The position numbers and the translations under genes were made by a program. Positions 36,265 to 45,731 of a stretch of 64,000 nucleotides of DNA are shown piece after piece. How positions within the stretch are numbered: position 1 is the stretch's first letter; each line of letters starts with the position of its first letter. Below the pieces are notes generated by a model. The model was not told the origin of the DNA, made no database searches, and saw nothing but the letters and a program-made list of their open reading frames with translations. Source of the DNA: Pseudomonadota bacterium (GTDB lineage: Bacteria; Pseudomonadota; Gammaproteobacteria; Burkholderiales; Rhodocyclaceae); assembly GCA_026399515.1 (NCBI GenBank), contig JAPLQT010000119.1, forward strand, positions 50,099 through 114,098, given 5' to 3'.

Positions 36265-38355
36265 ATGGCCGCACTCCCCAACGACTATCGCGAACGTGTA
36301 TATGCGGGTTGGCTAGGCAAGTGCATCGGCGTCCGGCTGGGGGCGCCGGTGGAAACCTGGACCTACGACGAGATCGCCAAGCATCTGGGCGAAGTACGAG
36401 ATTTCGTGCCGCTCGCGCCGGGCAAGATATTCAAACCCGACGACGATACGGCTTATCCGATGTTGTTGATTCGCGCACTCGAAGATTTCGGTCCGAATGC
36501 CACCGCCGCGCAAATGGGCGAGACTCTGTTGAATTACCTCGGCGACCATCACGGCACGATCTGGTGGGGCGGGGATGGCGCGTGCGCGGAGCAGACCGCC
36601 TACCTGCATCTCAAGAGCGGCATCGTTGCGCCCGACTCCGGCTCGATCGCACGCAACGGCAAGTTGCTGGCGGAACAATGCGGCGGACAAATCTTTTCCG
36701 ACGTCTGGGGCTTGATCGCGCCGAACCAGCCCGAACTCGCCGCCGACTATGCCGAGCGCGCCGCCAGCATCGCGCACGACGGTGAAGGCCTCCATGGCGG
36801 ACGATTCATCGCCGCGCTGGTGAGCCTCGCGTTTTCGCAGCGCGACCCGCTCATGCTGATCGAGGGTGGATTATGCGTGATTCCGGCGGACAGCGAGTAT
36901 GCGCACGTGACGCGCGCCGTCATGGATATTCATCGCACCCAACCGGACGACTGGGAAGCCGGATACAAAATCCTTCGGCAAGACTTCGGCTATACAAACT
37001 ATGCCGGAGACTGGCACACCATCCCGAATGCGGCGATCGTGGTGATGGCGCTGCTCTACGGCCGCGGCGATTTCGCGAAAACGCTGCGGATCGCGACGAA
37101 CGCGGGCTGGGACAGCGATTGCAGCGCCGGCAATGCAGGCGCGATCATTGGCGTCGCAGTTGGACTTTCCGGCATCGATATGCATTGGCGTACGGCAATG
37201 AACGATCTGCTCGTCGGGGCGAGTCTCACCGGCGCAAGGAATCTTTGGAATATTCCCGCGTGCGCCGACCTGTTCTGCGACCTCGGCGCTCAAATTGCCG
37301 AGGCCGCACCACCGCTGGCGCGCCCGCGCTTTCATTTCGACTATCCCGGTTCCACCCACGGCTTTTTCGCCTACCCCGGTTCGACCTATGGCTTCCCCGC
37401 CGATGCGCGCGGTACGGAAGTGGTCGGCCTGCGCCAAGTGTCGCCAAGCTCACTGCAAGTCGCAGTGCGCGCGCTTGGCGCCAAAGGGGAAGTCCGCATC
37501 GCGGTCAAGACCTACCTGCGTCCATCCGAGTTGAGCGCGAATTACTACGGCGCCAGTTTTTCGCCGCAAATCTATCCCGGGCAAACGATTACCGCGCGGG
37601 TGTCCATACCCGCGGACGCTCAAAGACGTGTGCTCGCCGCGCTCTATGTCTGGGACGACAATCGGCAGGCTACCCATCAAGCCACCGGCACCGAGTTGAT
37701 CCCGGGCCAATGGCACACTCTGACATTTTCCATCCCGCGTTTGGAGAACGCGCTGTTGACGGAAACCGGGATAGTCTTGCGTAACCTGGGTGGCGCATGG
37801 AATGGACATCTGTTGATGAAATCGTTCGATTGGTCTGGCGCGCCTGATTTCAGTTGCGATTTCAGCGAGGCGCGTGCCGAATATGGCGCGCTGAGCGAGT
37901 GGACTTTCTTACGCGGCTTTTGGCGGTTGGAGGGTGCCTATCACGGCGGCGGCGCAACGCTCAGTGAAAGTTATACCGGCGATCCGGCATGGCGCGATTT
38001 GTCGCTGGAAGTCGACCTGGTGCCGCTAGCGGGGGATGAGCACAATATCAACTTGCGCGTCCAAGGTGCGCGGCGTTCGTATGCCGTAGGTCTCGCAGCG
38101 GGCAATCGGCTGGTGATCTACAAGAACGTCGGCGCATACCATGTCGTCAAAGAGGCTCATTGCCCCTGGGAGATAGGCGCGCACTACCGCGTACGGGCCG
38201 ACGTCATCGGTGCGACCATAGTCGCATCGGTTAACGATCGGGTATTGCTCGAATGGACGGATACCGATCATCCATACTTAAACGGTCAGATTGGCTTGTC
38301 CAATGTCGCCAGCCATACCCGCTACGAGCGGCTCAGTGTGCGAGGATATCCATAA
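36265..38355 (+). CDS. ADP-ribosylglycohydrolase-family protein with C-terminal beta-sandwich-like domain
   Basis: 696 residues, no signal peptide. Residues 1-350 form an ADP-ribosylglycohydrolase fold with the metal motifs KPDDDTAY (Asp59-61) and GWDSDCSAGN (Asp283, Asp285). Family members cleave N- or O-ribosidic bonds. After a linker containing a 10-residue tandem duplication, residues 400-520 and 530-696 look like two beta-rich domains; the last (WTFLRGFWRLEGAYHGGG, later GQIGLSNVASHTRYERLSVRGYP) resembles LamG/DUF1080-type carbohydrate-binding folds. It lies 8 bp after the symporter gene and its stop overlaps the first sulfatase start. A ribosidase role on an imported glycoside is more likely here than protein de-ADP-ribosylation. 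Confidence 0.78.
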   Translation: MAALPNDYRERVYAGWLGKCIGVRLGAPVETWTYDEIAKHLGEVRDFVPLAPGKIFKPDDDTAYPMLLIRALEDFGPNATAAQMGETLLNYLGDHHGTIWWGGDGACAEQTAYLHLKSGIVAPDSGSIARNGKLLAEQCGGQIFSDVWGLIAPNQPELAADYAERAASIAHDGEGLHGGRFIAALVSLAFSQRDPLMLIEGGLCVIPADSEYAHVTRAVMDIHRTQPDDWEAGYKILRQDFGYTNYAGDWHTIPNAAIVVMALLYGRGDFAKTLRIATNAGWDSDCSAGNAGAIIGVAVGLSGIDMHWRTAMNDLLVGASLTGARNLWNIPACADLFCDLGAQIAEAAPPLARPRFHFDYPGSTHGFFAYPGSTYGFPADARGTEVVGLRQVSPSSLQVAVRALGAKGEVRIAVKTYLRPSELSANYYGASFSPQIYPGQTITARVSIPADAQRRVLAALYVWDDNRQATHQATGTELIPGQWHTLTFSIPRLENALLTETGIVLRNLGGAWNGHLLMKSFDWSGAPDFSCDFSEARAEYGALSEWTFLRGFWRLEGAYHGGGATLSESYTGDPAWRDLSLEVDLVPLAGDEHNINLRVQGARRSYAVGLAAGNRLVIYKNVGAYHVVKEAHCPWEIGAHYRVRADVIGATIVASVNDRVLLEWTDTDHPYLNGQIGLSNVASHTRYERLSVRGYP
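37342..37401 (+). repeat. 30-bp tandem duplication in the linker
   Basis: Two adjacent 30-base units encode YPGSTHGFFA and YPGSTYGFPA in the linker between the catalytic and beta-rich domains. The DNA copies have diverged at several positions, so the duplication is not very recent. Confidence 0.75.
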
Positions 38356-40091
38356 TGAAAGGAAAGTCCATCGGCCGTTTGCTCCTGGCGCTGCACGCCG
38401 TCGCCACGCTGCTGGCGGTTTCCTCAGCGCTAGCCGCCGAGCAGCCGAACGTGGTCTTCGTTCTCGCCGACGACCTTGGCTATGGCGACCTCGGCGCCAA
38501 CGGACACCCGCGTTTGAAGACCCCTAGTCTCGACCGGCTGAGTACCGAAAGCGTGCGCTTCACCGACTATCACGTGGCGCCGATGTGTACCCCGACGCGC
38601 GGCGAGTTGATGACCGGGATCTCGGCGTTTCGCAACGGCGCCTCGGCCGTCGCGCAAGGCGGCACACCGATCCGCCGCGAGCTTCCGTTGATGCCGCAGT
38701 TCTTCAAGGACAACGGCTATGCCACCGCGCACTTCGGCAAATGGCACCTGGGGGACAACTACCCATTCCGGCCCCAGGATCGAGGCTTCGATCTGTCCAT
38801 TCACTACAAGGGCTTCGGCATCGACTCCATCGCCGGCGAATGGGAGAACGACGCCTTCGACGACCGCTACTGGCGCAACGGGACGCTGACCGAAATCAAG
38901 GGCTACAACACGGACGTATTCTTCAACGAGGCCATGTCGTGGATGCGCCAGCAGACCAAACCTTTCTTCGTCTATCTGGCGACGACGGCGTCCCACGAGC
39001 CGTACTATGTCGAGTCGCGCTACGAGAAGCCCTATGAGGATCTCGGCAAGGTGCTTTCGGCTTTTTTCGGCATGACCGCCAACCTCGATGAAAATGTTGG
39101 GCGGCTGATGAAGTTCCTCGACGACAGCGGTCTGGGCCGAAACACCATCCTCATCTACATGACCGACAACGGCACCGGCGATCGCTCCTTATTTTTCAAT
39201 GCCGGCATGCGTGGCCGGAAGACTTCGCTCTACGACGGCGGACACCGCGTGCCGTTCTTCATCCGTTGGCCCACCGGGCTTAATGGCAAACCACGCGACA
39301 TCGACGCACTGACCCACAGCACCGATGTGTTGCCGACGCTGATCGAGCTTTGCGGACTCAAGCTCGCCCGCCCTGCCACGTTCGATGGCCATAGCCTCAA
39401 GCCCCTGCTGGAGGGGCGTGCCGATCCCCTGCCGGATCGCAAGGTAGTGATTCAATATGGCCTGTATGGTCCGGTGTTCAAGAAATGGGACAGCGCGGTA
39501 TTGTGGAACAAGTGGCGGCTGGTCAAGGGCACGGAACTCTACGACGTGGCAACCGATCCCGGTCAGAAGACCGATCTGGCGTCCAGCCGTAATGACATCG
39601 TGACCATCCTGCGCGAGCACTACGAGAACTGGTCCGGAGTAACCAGGCCGTTGCTTGGACAGGCCAATTACAACGTGGTCGGATCGCTCGCCGAGCCGGT
39701 CATCCTGCTTACTTCGGCCGACTGGCTGGGGCCGTGGGCCGGCGACTGGAAGGAGTTGGGGCGCACCGATCTGCGATTGTTCGGCGCATGGGACATCGAG
39801 GCCGCCGCGACCGGCAACTACGAAATTTCGCTTTATCTGTTTCCACCCGACGCCAATACGCCGCTCAATCAAGCGCTGAGGAATGTGCCTGCACGACCGA
39901 TCAGCGGCGCCCGCCTGTTGGTGAGCGGCAACGAATACACGGCCAAAACCCTTGTCACGGAAACCCATGCACGATTCATCCTGCCGCTCAAACAGGGGGA
40001 GCGTCATCGCATCGAAGGACAGTTTCTCGATGCCGCTGGAACGCCGTTAGCGGGCGCCTTTTTCACGCGAGTGACCCAGGTTCACAATTGA
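38355..40091 (+). CDS. Formylglycine-type sulfatase 1, exported
   Basis: 578 residues from ATG 38355, overlapping the previous stop (TAATG). Signal peptide to SSALAAEQ. NVVFVLADDLGYGDLG provides the metal-binding aspartates, and MCTPTRGELMTG carries the C-x-P-x-R sulfatase signature with Cys78, the residue converted to formylglycine. HFGKWHLG and TDNGTGDRS complete the arylsulfatase active site. A C-terminal beta-rich region follows (from about residue 450). It should act in the periplasm on a sulfate ester. Maturation needs a formylglycine-generating enzyme. It is a tandem paralogue of the next gene. Confidence 0.9.
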   Translation: MKGKSIGRLLLALHAVATLLAVSSALAAEQPNVVFVLADDLGYGDLGANGHPRLKTPSLDRLSTESVRFTDYHVAPMCTPTRGELMTGISAFRNGASAVAQGGTPIRRELPLMPQFFKDNGYATAHFGKWHLGDNYPFRPQDRGFDLSIHYKGFGIDSIAGEWENDAFDDRYWRNGTLTEIKGYNTDVFFNEAMSWMRQQTKPFFVYLATTASHEPYYVESRYEKPYEDLGKVLSAFFGMTANLDENVGRLMKFLDDSGLGRNTILIYMTDNGTGDRSLFFNAGMRGRKTSLYDGGHRVPFFIRWPTGLNGKPRDIDALTHSTDVLPTLIELCGLKLARPATFDGHSLKPLLEGRADPLPDRKVVIQYGLYGPVFKKWDSAVLWNKWRLVKGTELYDVATDPGQKTDLASSRNDIVTILREHYENWSGVTRPLLGQANYNVVGSLAEPVILLTSADWLGPWAGDWKELGRTDLRLFGAWDIEAAATGNYEISLYLFPPDANTPLNQALRNVPARPISGARLLVSGNEYTAKTLVTETHARFILPLKQGERHRIEGQFLDAAGTPLAGAFFTRVTQVHN

Positions 40092-40147
40092 AGCTGTTGT
40101 GGCATGAAGAATCAATGCAATTACGCCCCATCGTTGGAGATCAGACA

Positions 40148-41863
40148 ATGAACCCTATCTTTCGAGTACTCCGCCGCGCCTTAGCCGTGTTGCTGGTGCT
40201 GCCCGCCGCAAACGCCGCCGAGCCGCCCAATGTCATTTTCGTCCTGGCCGACGACCTAGGCTACGGAGACCACGGCGTGCATGGAAACCCCCGGGTGAAA
40301 ACTCCCAACATCGATCGCTTGGGCGGCGAAAGCGTGCGCTTCACCGACCATCACGTGGCCCCGGTGTGCACGCCGACTCGTAGCGAGCTAATGACGGGAG
40401 TCTCGGCGTTTCGCAATGGCGGTTCGGGCACGCTTTCCGGACGCACGACAGTCCGTCTCGAACTGCCGATGATGCCGCAATTCTTCAAGGACAACGGCTA
40501 TGCCACCGCCCACTTCGGTAAATGGCATTTGGGCGACAACTACCCCTTCCGTCCCAACGACCGCGGCTTCGATCTTACCTTCCGGTACAACAGCTTTGGC
40601 CTCCATTCCATCGCCGGCAACTGGGAAAATTGCGCGTTCGATGACCTCGGCTGGCGCAACAACGAGCCGGCCAGGTTCAAGGGCTACAACACGGACTTCT
40701 TTTTCAGCGAGGCCATGTCTTGGATGCGGCAGCAGACGAAACCTTTCTTCGTTTACCTGGCTCCGACGGCGCCGCATGCTCCGCTGTATGTCGAGGCTCG
40801 CTACGAAAAGCCTTACGAGGATCTCGGCAAGCTGGTGGCAGCGTTCTACGGCATGACGACCAACCTGGACGAAAATGTCGGGCGGTTGGTGAAGTACCTC
40901 GACGAGAGTGGGCTGAGCAAGAACACCATCCTCATCTACATGACCGATAACGGCTCGGCCGAGCGCTCGGGTTTTTACACTGCCGGCATGCGCGGCACCA
41001 AGGGTTCGCTGTATGAGGGCGGACACCGCGTGCCGTTCTTTATCCGCTGGCCCGCGGGGCTCAAGGGAGGGCCTCGCGACATCGACGCCCTGACACACAG
41101 CACAGACCTGCTGCCGACCCTGCTGGATCTCACCGGTCTTCAAGTCACACGGCCGGCCGGCTTTGACGGCCATAGCCTCAAACCTCTACTGGACGGCGGC
41201 GCAGATCCTCTCCCCGGTCGCAAGCTGGTGATCCAATTCGGCGAGGAATTCAAGAAATGGGACAGCGCGGTGTTATGGAACAAATGGCGATTGGTCAATG
41301 GCAAGGAACTCTATGACCTGGCGACCGATCCGGGGCAGAAAATCGATTTGGCGCCCAGCCGGGCGGATATCGTGAAAACAATGCGTGCGTATTACGAGCA
41401 ATGGGCCGACGCCACCCAGCCGCTGCTCCATCCTGAAAATTACTTTGTGGTGGGCACACCCGTAGCACCGGTGACCGACCTCACCGCGGAAGGCTGGTTT
41501 GGGCCGCGCCTCAGCGACTGGAAGTATATGGCGCGTATCAACGAGCCGTCGTTCGGCTATTGGAAGATCGAGGCGGCAGCCACTGGCGACTATGAGGTCT
41601 TGTTGTATATGTTTCCGCCGGAGGCCAACGCCAGGCTGAATCAAGCGTTGCGAAACGTGCCTGCACGACCGGTCTCCGGAGCGCGGTTGTTGATCGATGG
41701 CAAGGAGTACACGACGCAAACCTCAGCATCGGCAACTTATGCCCGATTCACGCTGCCGCTCAAACAAGGGGAGCGTCACCACATCGAAGGACAGTTTCTC
41801 GATGCGGCTGGCAAGCCGATCGTCGGCGCCTTTTTCACGCGGGTGACACGCATCCGCAATTGA
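40148..41863 (+). CDS. Formylglycine-type sulfatase 2, exported
   Basis: 571 residues from ATG 40148 (TTGGAGA 7 bases upstream). Same plan as sulfatase 1: signal peptide to ANAAE, NVIFVLADDLGYGDHG, VCTPTRSELMTG with Cys74 as the formylglycine precursor, HFGKWHLGDNYPFRP, TDNGSAERS. The two proteins share long near-identical stretches through the whole length, including the C-terminal domain, so they arose by tandem duplication. Differences near the active site (APTAPHAP against ATTASHEP) suggest separate sulfate positions or sugars. It ends the symporter operon; the next gene has its own copy of the promoter. Confidence 0.9.
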   Translation: MNPIFRVLRRALAVLLVLPAANAAEPPNVIFVLADDLGYGDHGVHGNPRVKTPNIDRLGGESVRFTDHHVAPVCTPTRSELMTGVSAFRNGGSGTLSGRTTVRLELPMMPQFFKDNGYATAHFGKWHLGDNYPFRPNDRGFDLTFRYNSFGLHSIAGNWENCAFDDLGWRNNEPARFKGYNTDFFFSEAMSWMRQQTKPFFVYLAPTAPHAPLYVEARYEKPYEDLGKLVAAFYGMTTNLDENVGRLVKYLDESGLSKNTILIYMTDNGSAERSGFYTAGMRGTKGSLYEGGHRVPFFIRWPAGLKGGPRDIDALTHSTDLLPTLLDLTGLQVTRPAGFDGHSLKPLLDGGADPLPGRKLVIQFGEEFKKWDSAVLWNKWRLVNGKELYDLATDPGQKIDLAPSRADIVKTMRAYYEQWADATQPLLHPENYFVVGTPVAPVTDLTAEGWFGPRLSDWKYMARINEPSFGYWKIEAAATGDYEVLLYMFPPEANARLNQALRNVPARPVSGARLLIDGKEYTTQTSASATYARFTLPLKQGERHHIEGQFLDAAGKPIVGAFFTRVTRIRN

Positions 41864-41910
41864 CGCCGTCAGGGAAGATGATTCCGGCATCGGACTTTTC
41901 ACTAAAGAAA

Positions 41911-41966
41911 CAAAACATATATTTTGAATATGCCTTTAAGTGGTTTTTGTTTCTAGCAAATTCGCC
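41911..41966 (+). promoter_or_regulatory. Shared promoter/operator element, copy B
   Basis: Contains ATATTT-T-GAATAT (41919-41931), GCCTTTA and a T-rich stretch, about 80% identical to copy A over 56 positions. It lies about 140-185 bp upstream of the TonB-dependent receptor gene in a 234-bp gap. TTGAAT at 41924-41929 may be a weak -35. Confidence 0.6.
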
Positions 41967-42097
41967 CAGACTTTCGGCAACAAGAATAAGCACAGATTCA
42001 ATTGGCACATTTTTTCTACGCCTTCGCAGCGACAGCGATTGATGCGTGACGGATCCAATAATAATTCAACCCAACTATAGGACACCATCGGAGAACC

Positions 42098-44269
42098 ATG
42101 AAAACACTTCCCTTCAAACAATCCACGCTCGCGGCGGCGCTTTCGACACTGCTGATTGCTCCGCTTTCCTCAGCCGTCTTCGCCCAGCAATCAGCAGGCA
42201 CCGACACGGAGAAAATCGAGAAGATCACCATCACCACCAGTACCCGCTCGGCCAAGGCCGTCGACAAAATCCCCGGGGCGATCACCGTGATTTCGCCGGA
42301 AGAGATTGCCGACAAGATGAAGTTGACGCAAGACGCCACCGCGATCCTGACGGCAACCGTACCGGGATATTCGGAAGCCTCGCAGAATATGGCGAGCAAC
42401 GGGGAAACGCTCCGCGGACGCGTCGCCCTGCGCCTGTTCGACGGTGTCCCGCAGACCATACCGCTGCGCGACGGCAACCGCACCAGCACGTTCACCGACA
42501 TGAGCATCGTCGAACGCATCGAGGTCATCAACGGGCCTTCCGCGGCCGAGGGCATAGGTGCGTCCGGCGGCATCATCAACTATTTGTCCAAGACCCCCAA
42601 GAAGATGGGCAACGAAATCTCGGTGACGACCCAGTACGAGACTCAGTGGAAAGAAGACAGCGGCGGCTGGAAGCTGGGTTTCAACGTTGCACACAAGGAA
42701 GATGCCTACGACTTGCTGGTGGCGACAGCCTCGAGCGATCGCGGAATGGAATGGGACGCCAACAGCCGCAGGGTGGGCATGGGCCAAAGCGGTTCGACCA
42801 ACGACTCGGAAAGCAAGAATATCTTCGCCAAACTCGGCATCAACTTCGGCACCAATGCTGCGCAGCGCCTGACCGCCAGCGCCAGCCACTTCCTGATTCG
42901 CGGCAAGGGCAATTACATCGAATCGCTTGGCAGCCGTGCCACCGGGCTGACCGACACCTCCATAAGGGGCAATCCGCCTGGCGGACAGACCGAGTTCAAT
43001 GAATTCAATCAGTCGATATTGGCGTACAAGCACTCTGAACTGCTGGGCGGCGCGCTGAATATCACGACCTACAGAGCCGACCAGCACACGCGCTTTCTCT
43101 CGGCATCGAATGACGCCGGCAAGCAGGATCCATTGTTTGCGCCTCTGGGCACCCTGGTGGAAGCTTCGGAAACCATGTCCCAAAAGAAGGGGGTCAAGTC
43201 GAACTGGAGCACCGACCAATTGGCAGGCGTCAAGGATCTGGAACTGAATGCGGGGGTGGACGTCGTGGAAGACACGGCGCAGCAGAAGCTGGCCCTGACC
43301 AACCGGGTCTGGGTACCGCCGATGACCTATAAGAGCAGGGCGCCGTTCGCCCAGCTCTCATACAGCGCCGGACCCGTGACCGTGAGCGGCGGGGTACGCC
43401 ACGAAGGCGGCGAACTCAATGTGAATGACTACACTACGGTCTACGCCAACAATCGGGCGCAGGTGAAAGGCGGCAATCTGGAGTACAGCGCATCGTTGCC
43501 GAACCTGGGTGTCGTGCTGCGTCTGCCGCAAGGCTGGTCCGCCTTCGCATCCTATAGTAAGGGATTTACGCTGCCGAACGTGGGTATTCCCCTGCGTAAC
43601 GTGAATAAGCCGGGCCAATCGGTGGCCGGTATGTTCAGCGACCTGCAAGCGGTCATCAGCGATAACAAGGAAATCGGCGCAACCTGGCGCACCGGCAGCG
43701 GCTATATCAGCGCGTCGGCCTACCGTTCCTATTCCGAGTTGGGAGCAAGCATCGCTGGAAACACCACCATCAACGACTATGTACTGACCCGCAAACCGGT
43801 TGAAATCAAGGGTTACGAGCTATCCGGCGAATACAGTTTCAACAAGGCTCTGAAGGTCAACGCGCTCTACTCTCACCTGAATGGCATGACTTCGACGGCG
43901 CAGGCAGTGCCGGGGCAACCGCTTCCGACCATGAACCTCGAACTCAATGCCAACGATATCAGCCCCAACAAGCTCAACGCGGCGGTGACCTGGAAATATA
44001 GCGAGCTGGGTAACCTGCGCTTGGGCTCGATGACCCTCTTCAATCTGGACACCAACATCGGCAAGCCCCAGGAAGAACATGCCAAGGGCTATACGCTGTT
44101 TGACTTGAGCGTCAATTATGACCTGAAGAAATACGGCAACGTCTCGCTGGGGATAGATAACCTACTCAACAAGTATTATCTTCTGAGCTTCTCCAGCCAC
44201 GACTTGTTCCAGAACTACTTCGCCGGCCGTGGCCGGAAGATCACGTTGTCGCACAACATCAAGTTCTGA
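42098..44269 (+). CDS. TonB-dependent outer membrane receptor
   Basis: 723 residues. Signal peptide to AVFAQQ, then a TonB-box/plug region (EKITITTSTRSAKAVDKIPGAITVISPEEIADK; VERIEVINGPSAAEGIGASGGIINYLSKTP) and a 22-strand barrel ending in an aromatic-type C-terminus (SLGIDNLLNKYYLLSFS ... ITLSHNIKF). It should import the substrate of the sulfatase locus across the outer membrane with energy from a TonB protein. The plug is siderophore-receptor-like, but the context argues for a glycan or glycoconjugate. It is followed by a strong palindrome. Confidence 0.88.
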   Translation: MKTLPFKQSTLAAALSTLLIAPLSSAVFAQQSAGTDTEKIEKITITTSTRSAKAVDKIPGAITVISPEEIADKMKLTQDATAILTATVPGYSEASQNMASNGETLRGRVALRLFDGVPQTIPLRDGNRTSTFTDMSIVERIEVINGPSAAEGIGASGGIINYLSKTPKKMGNEISVTTQYETQWKEDSGGWKLGFNVAHKEDAYDLLVATASSDRGMEWDANSRRVGMGQSGSTNDSESKNIFAKLGINFGTNAAQRLTASASHFLIRGKGNYIESLGSRATGLTDTSIRGNPPGGQTEFNEFNQSILAYKHSELLGGALNITTYRADQHTRFLSASNDAGKQDPLFAPLGTLVEASETMSQKKGVKSNWSTDQLAGVKDLELNAGVDVVEDTAQQKLALTNRVWVPPMTYKSRAPFAQLSYSAGPVTVSGGVRHEGGELNVNDYTTVYANNRAQVKGGNLEYSASLPNLGVVLRLPQGWSAFASYSKGFTLPNVGIPLRNVNKPGQSVAGMFSDLQAVISDNKEIGATWRTGSGYISASAYRSYSELGASIAGNTTINDYVLTRKPVEIKGYELSGEYSFNKALKVNALYSHLNGMTSTAQAVPGQPLPTMNLELNANDISPNKLNAAVTWKYSELGNLRLGSMTLFNLDTNIGKPQEEHAKGYTLFDLSVNYDLKKYGNVSLGIDNLLNKYYLLSFSSHDLFQNYFAGRGRKITLSHNIKF

Positions 44270-44292
44270 TTTGAGTCGGTCGCCATGAATCG

Positions 44293-44316
44293 CAGCTGTT
44301 CCCCGGGGAACAGCTG
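44293..44316. repeat. 24-bp perfect palindrome after the receptor gene
   Basis: Two 12-base arms, CAGCTGTTCCCC and its exact complement, meet without a spacer 23 bp after the receptor stop. As RNA it would form a 10-bp stem with a CCGG loop. There is no T-run, so it is either a Rho-assisted terminator, an mRNA-stabilising hairpin, or a protein-binding dyad. Confidence 0.6.
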
Positions 44317-44427
44317 TCGATCGGCCCGAATCGACATGTCGGCGATGTTGCCCGCGTAACGACAACGTACTATTCATATCAACTGAATGCGGCTGGCTCC
44401 ACGCTCGCATGCGTTTCAGCCATTTAA

Positions 44428-45714
44428 ATGAGACTGACTGCTTCCCTGGTATGGCATCTGGCGCTCTGCTTCCTTGGCACATCCGCCATGGCACAGGTGT
44501 CCTCGCCTTTGCCAATGTCTGCGCCGTCGAAGGAAGGTTTCTCCGCCGCCCGGCTGGAACGCCTGGGCAGCTTCATGCAGTCTGTCATCGCCGCCGGCGA
44601 CTATCCGGGCGCGGTGACGTTGATTTCACGCAATGGACGTATCGTCGACTGGCGCATCTACGGGTATCGCGATCTCGCGAGGAAGATACCGATGACCCGG
44701 GACTCGATCTTCCGCATCTATTCGATGACCAAGACCGTCACGTCGGTGGCGGTGCTGATGTTGATGGAAGAAGGCAAGCTTGGCCTCGATGATCCTGTTG
44801 CCAAGTTCCTGCCGGAATTCGCCGACATCAAAGTGTTAGCCGGCGGTACGGCCGAAGCGCCGCGATTGCGCACGCCGCAACGACCGATCACCGTCCGTCA
44901 TTTATTGACGCACACAGCCGGATTCGCAACCCGCAAAGAGACGGACGACGAAGCCGTGAAGGTGTCCCAGCGCGTCGACCCCCACAGCTTGCCGACGCTA
45001 CAGGCCTACACGAGTCATGTGGCACGGCAAGCGCTGGCGGTGGATCCGGGCGAACGATTTAACTATGATGGCACTTCGACGGAGACATTGAGTCGTCTGG
45101 TCGAGACCGTCGCGGGGATGCCGTTCGATGCGTTCTTGCGCAATCGCATCCTGTCGCCGTTGAAAATGGATGACACAGACTTTAGCGTGCCTCATGAGAA
45201 ACGCGACCGGGTGGTCGATATGGTGACCACCACCGCCGAAGGGCAACTGGCGCGAACCGGTACGCCCGATGCCGTGCTTCCGGGCGAGTCGCTGAACCCC
45301 TATCCGAGCGGCGCCGGCGGGCTTTACTCTACGGCCGGAGATTATTGGCGTTTCTGCCAGATGCTGCTGAACGGTGGTTCGCTTGACGGGGTGTCTATAC
45401 TTGGCCGCAAGACCGTCGAGCTGATGATGACGAGCCGGCTGGCGGAAGCCGACCTGCCGGCAGGCTCGCTCGGTAAAGGCGAAGGCTTCGGTCTAGGAGG
45501 CTACGTGGTCACGGATATAGCGCGCAGGGATAGGCTCGGGTCGGTTGGCCAATTCGGTTGGTCCGGGGCCGGTTCGACGTATTTCACCATTGATCCCAAG
45601 GAGAAACTGGTCGCGATGTTGCTGATGCAGCATATTCGCCGGGGGTTGCCGAAGGATCCGCCCAAGATCAGCGCGAGATTCTACAACCTGGTCTATCAAT
45701 CGCTTGTCGATTAG
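44428..45714 (+). CDS. Exported serine hydrolase (beta-lactamase/EstB family)
   Basis: 428 residues with a signal peptide to SAMAQ. The SxxK nucleophile is YSMTK (Ser99, Lys102), the second motif is FNYDGTSTE, and FGWSGAGSTYF replaces the KTG motif, the pattern of class C beta-lactamase-like esterases. These hydrolyse carboxylic esters or amides. In this locus it may remove an ester decoration from the imported glycan in the periplasm. It lies 17 bp before the ribokinase-like gene. Confidence 0.83.
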   Translation: MRLTASLVWHLALCFLGTSAMAQVSSPLPMSAPSKEGFSAARLERLGSFMQSVIAAGDYPGAVTLISRNGRIVDWRIYGYRDLARKIPMTRDSIFRIYSMTKTVTSVAVLMLMEEGKLGLDDPVAKFLPEFADIKVLAGGTAEAPRLRTPQRPITVRHLLTHTAGFATRKETDDEAVKVSQRVDPHSLPTLQAYTSHVARQALAVDPGERFNYDGTSTETLSRLVETVAGMPFDAFLRNRILSPLKMDDTDFSVPHEKRDRVVDMVTTTAEGQLARTGTPDAVLPGESLNPYPSGAGGLYSTAGDYWRFCQMLLNGGSLDGVSILGRKTVELMMTSRLAEADLPAGSLGKGEGFGLGGYVVTDIARRDRLGSVGQFGWSGAGSTYFTIDPKEKLVAMLLMQHIRRGLPKDPPKISARFYNLVYQSLVD

Positions 45715-45731
45715 ATGCGTAACCACCGACC

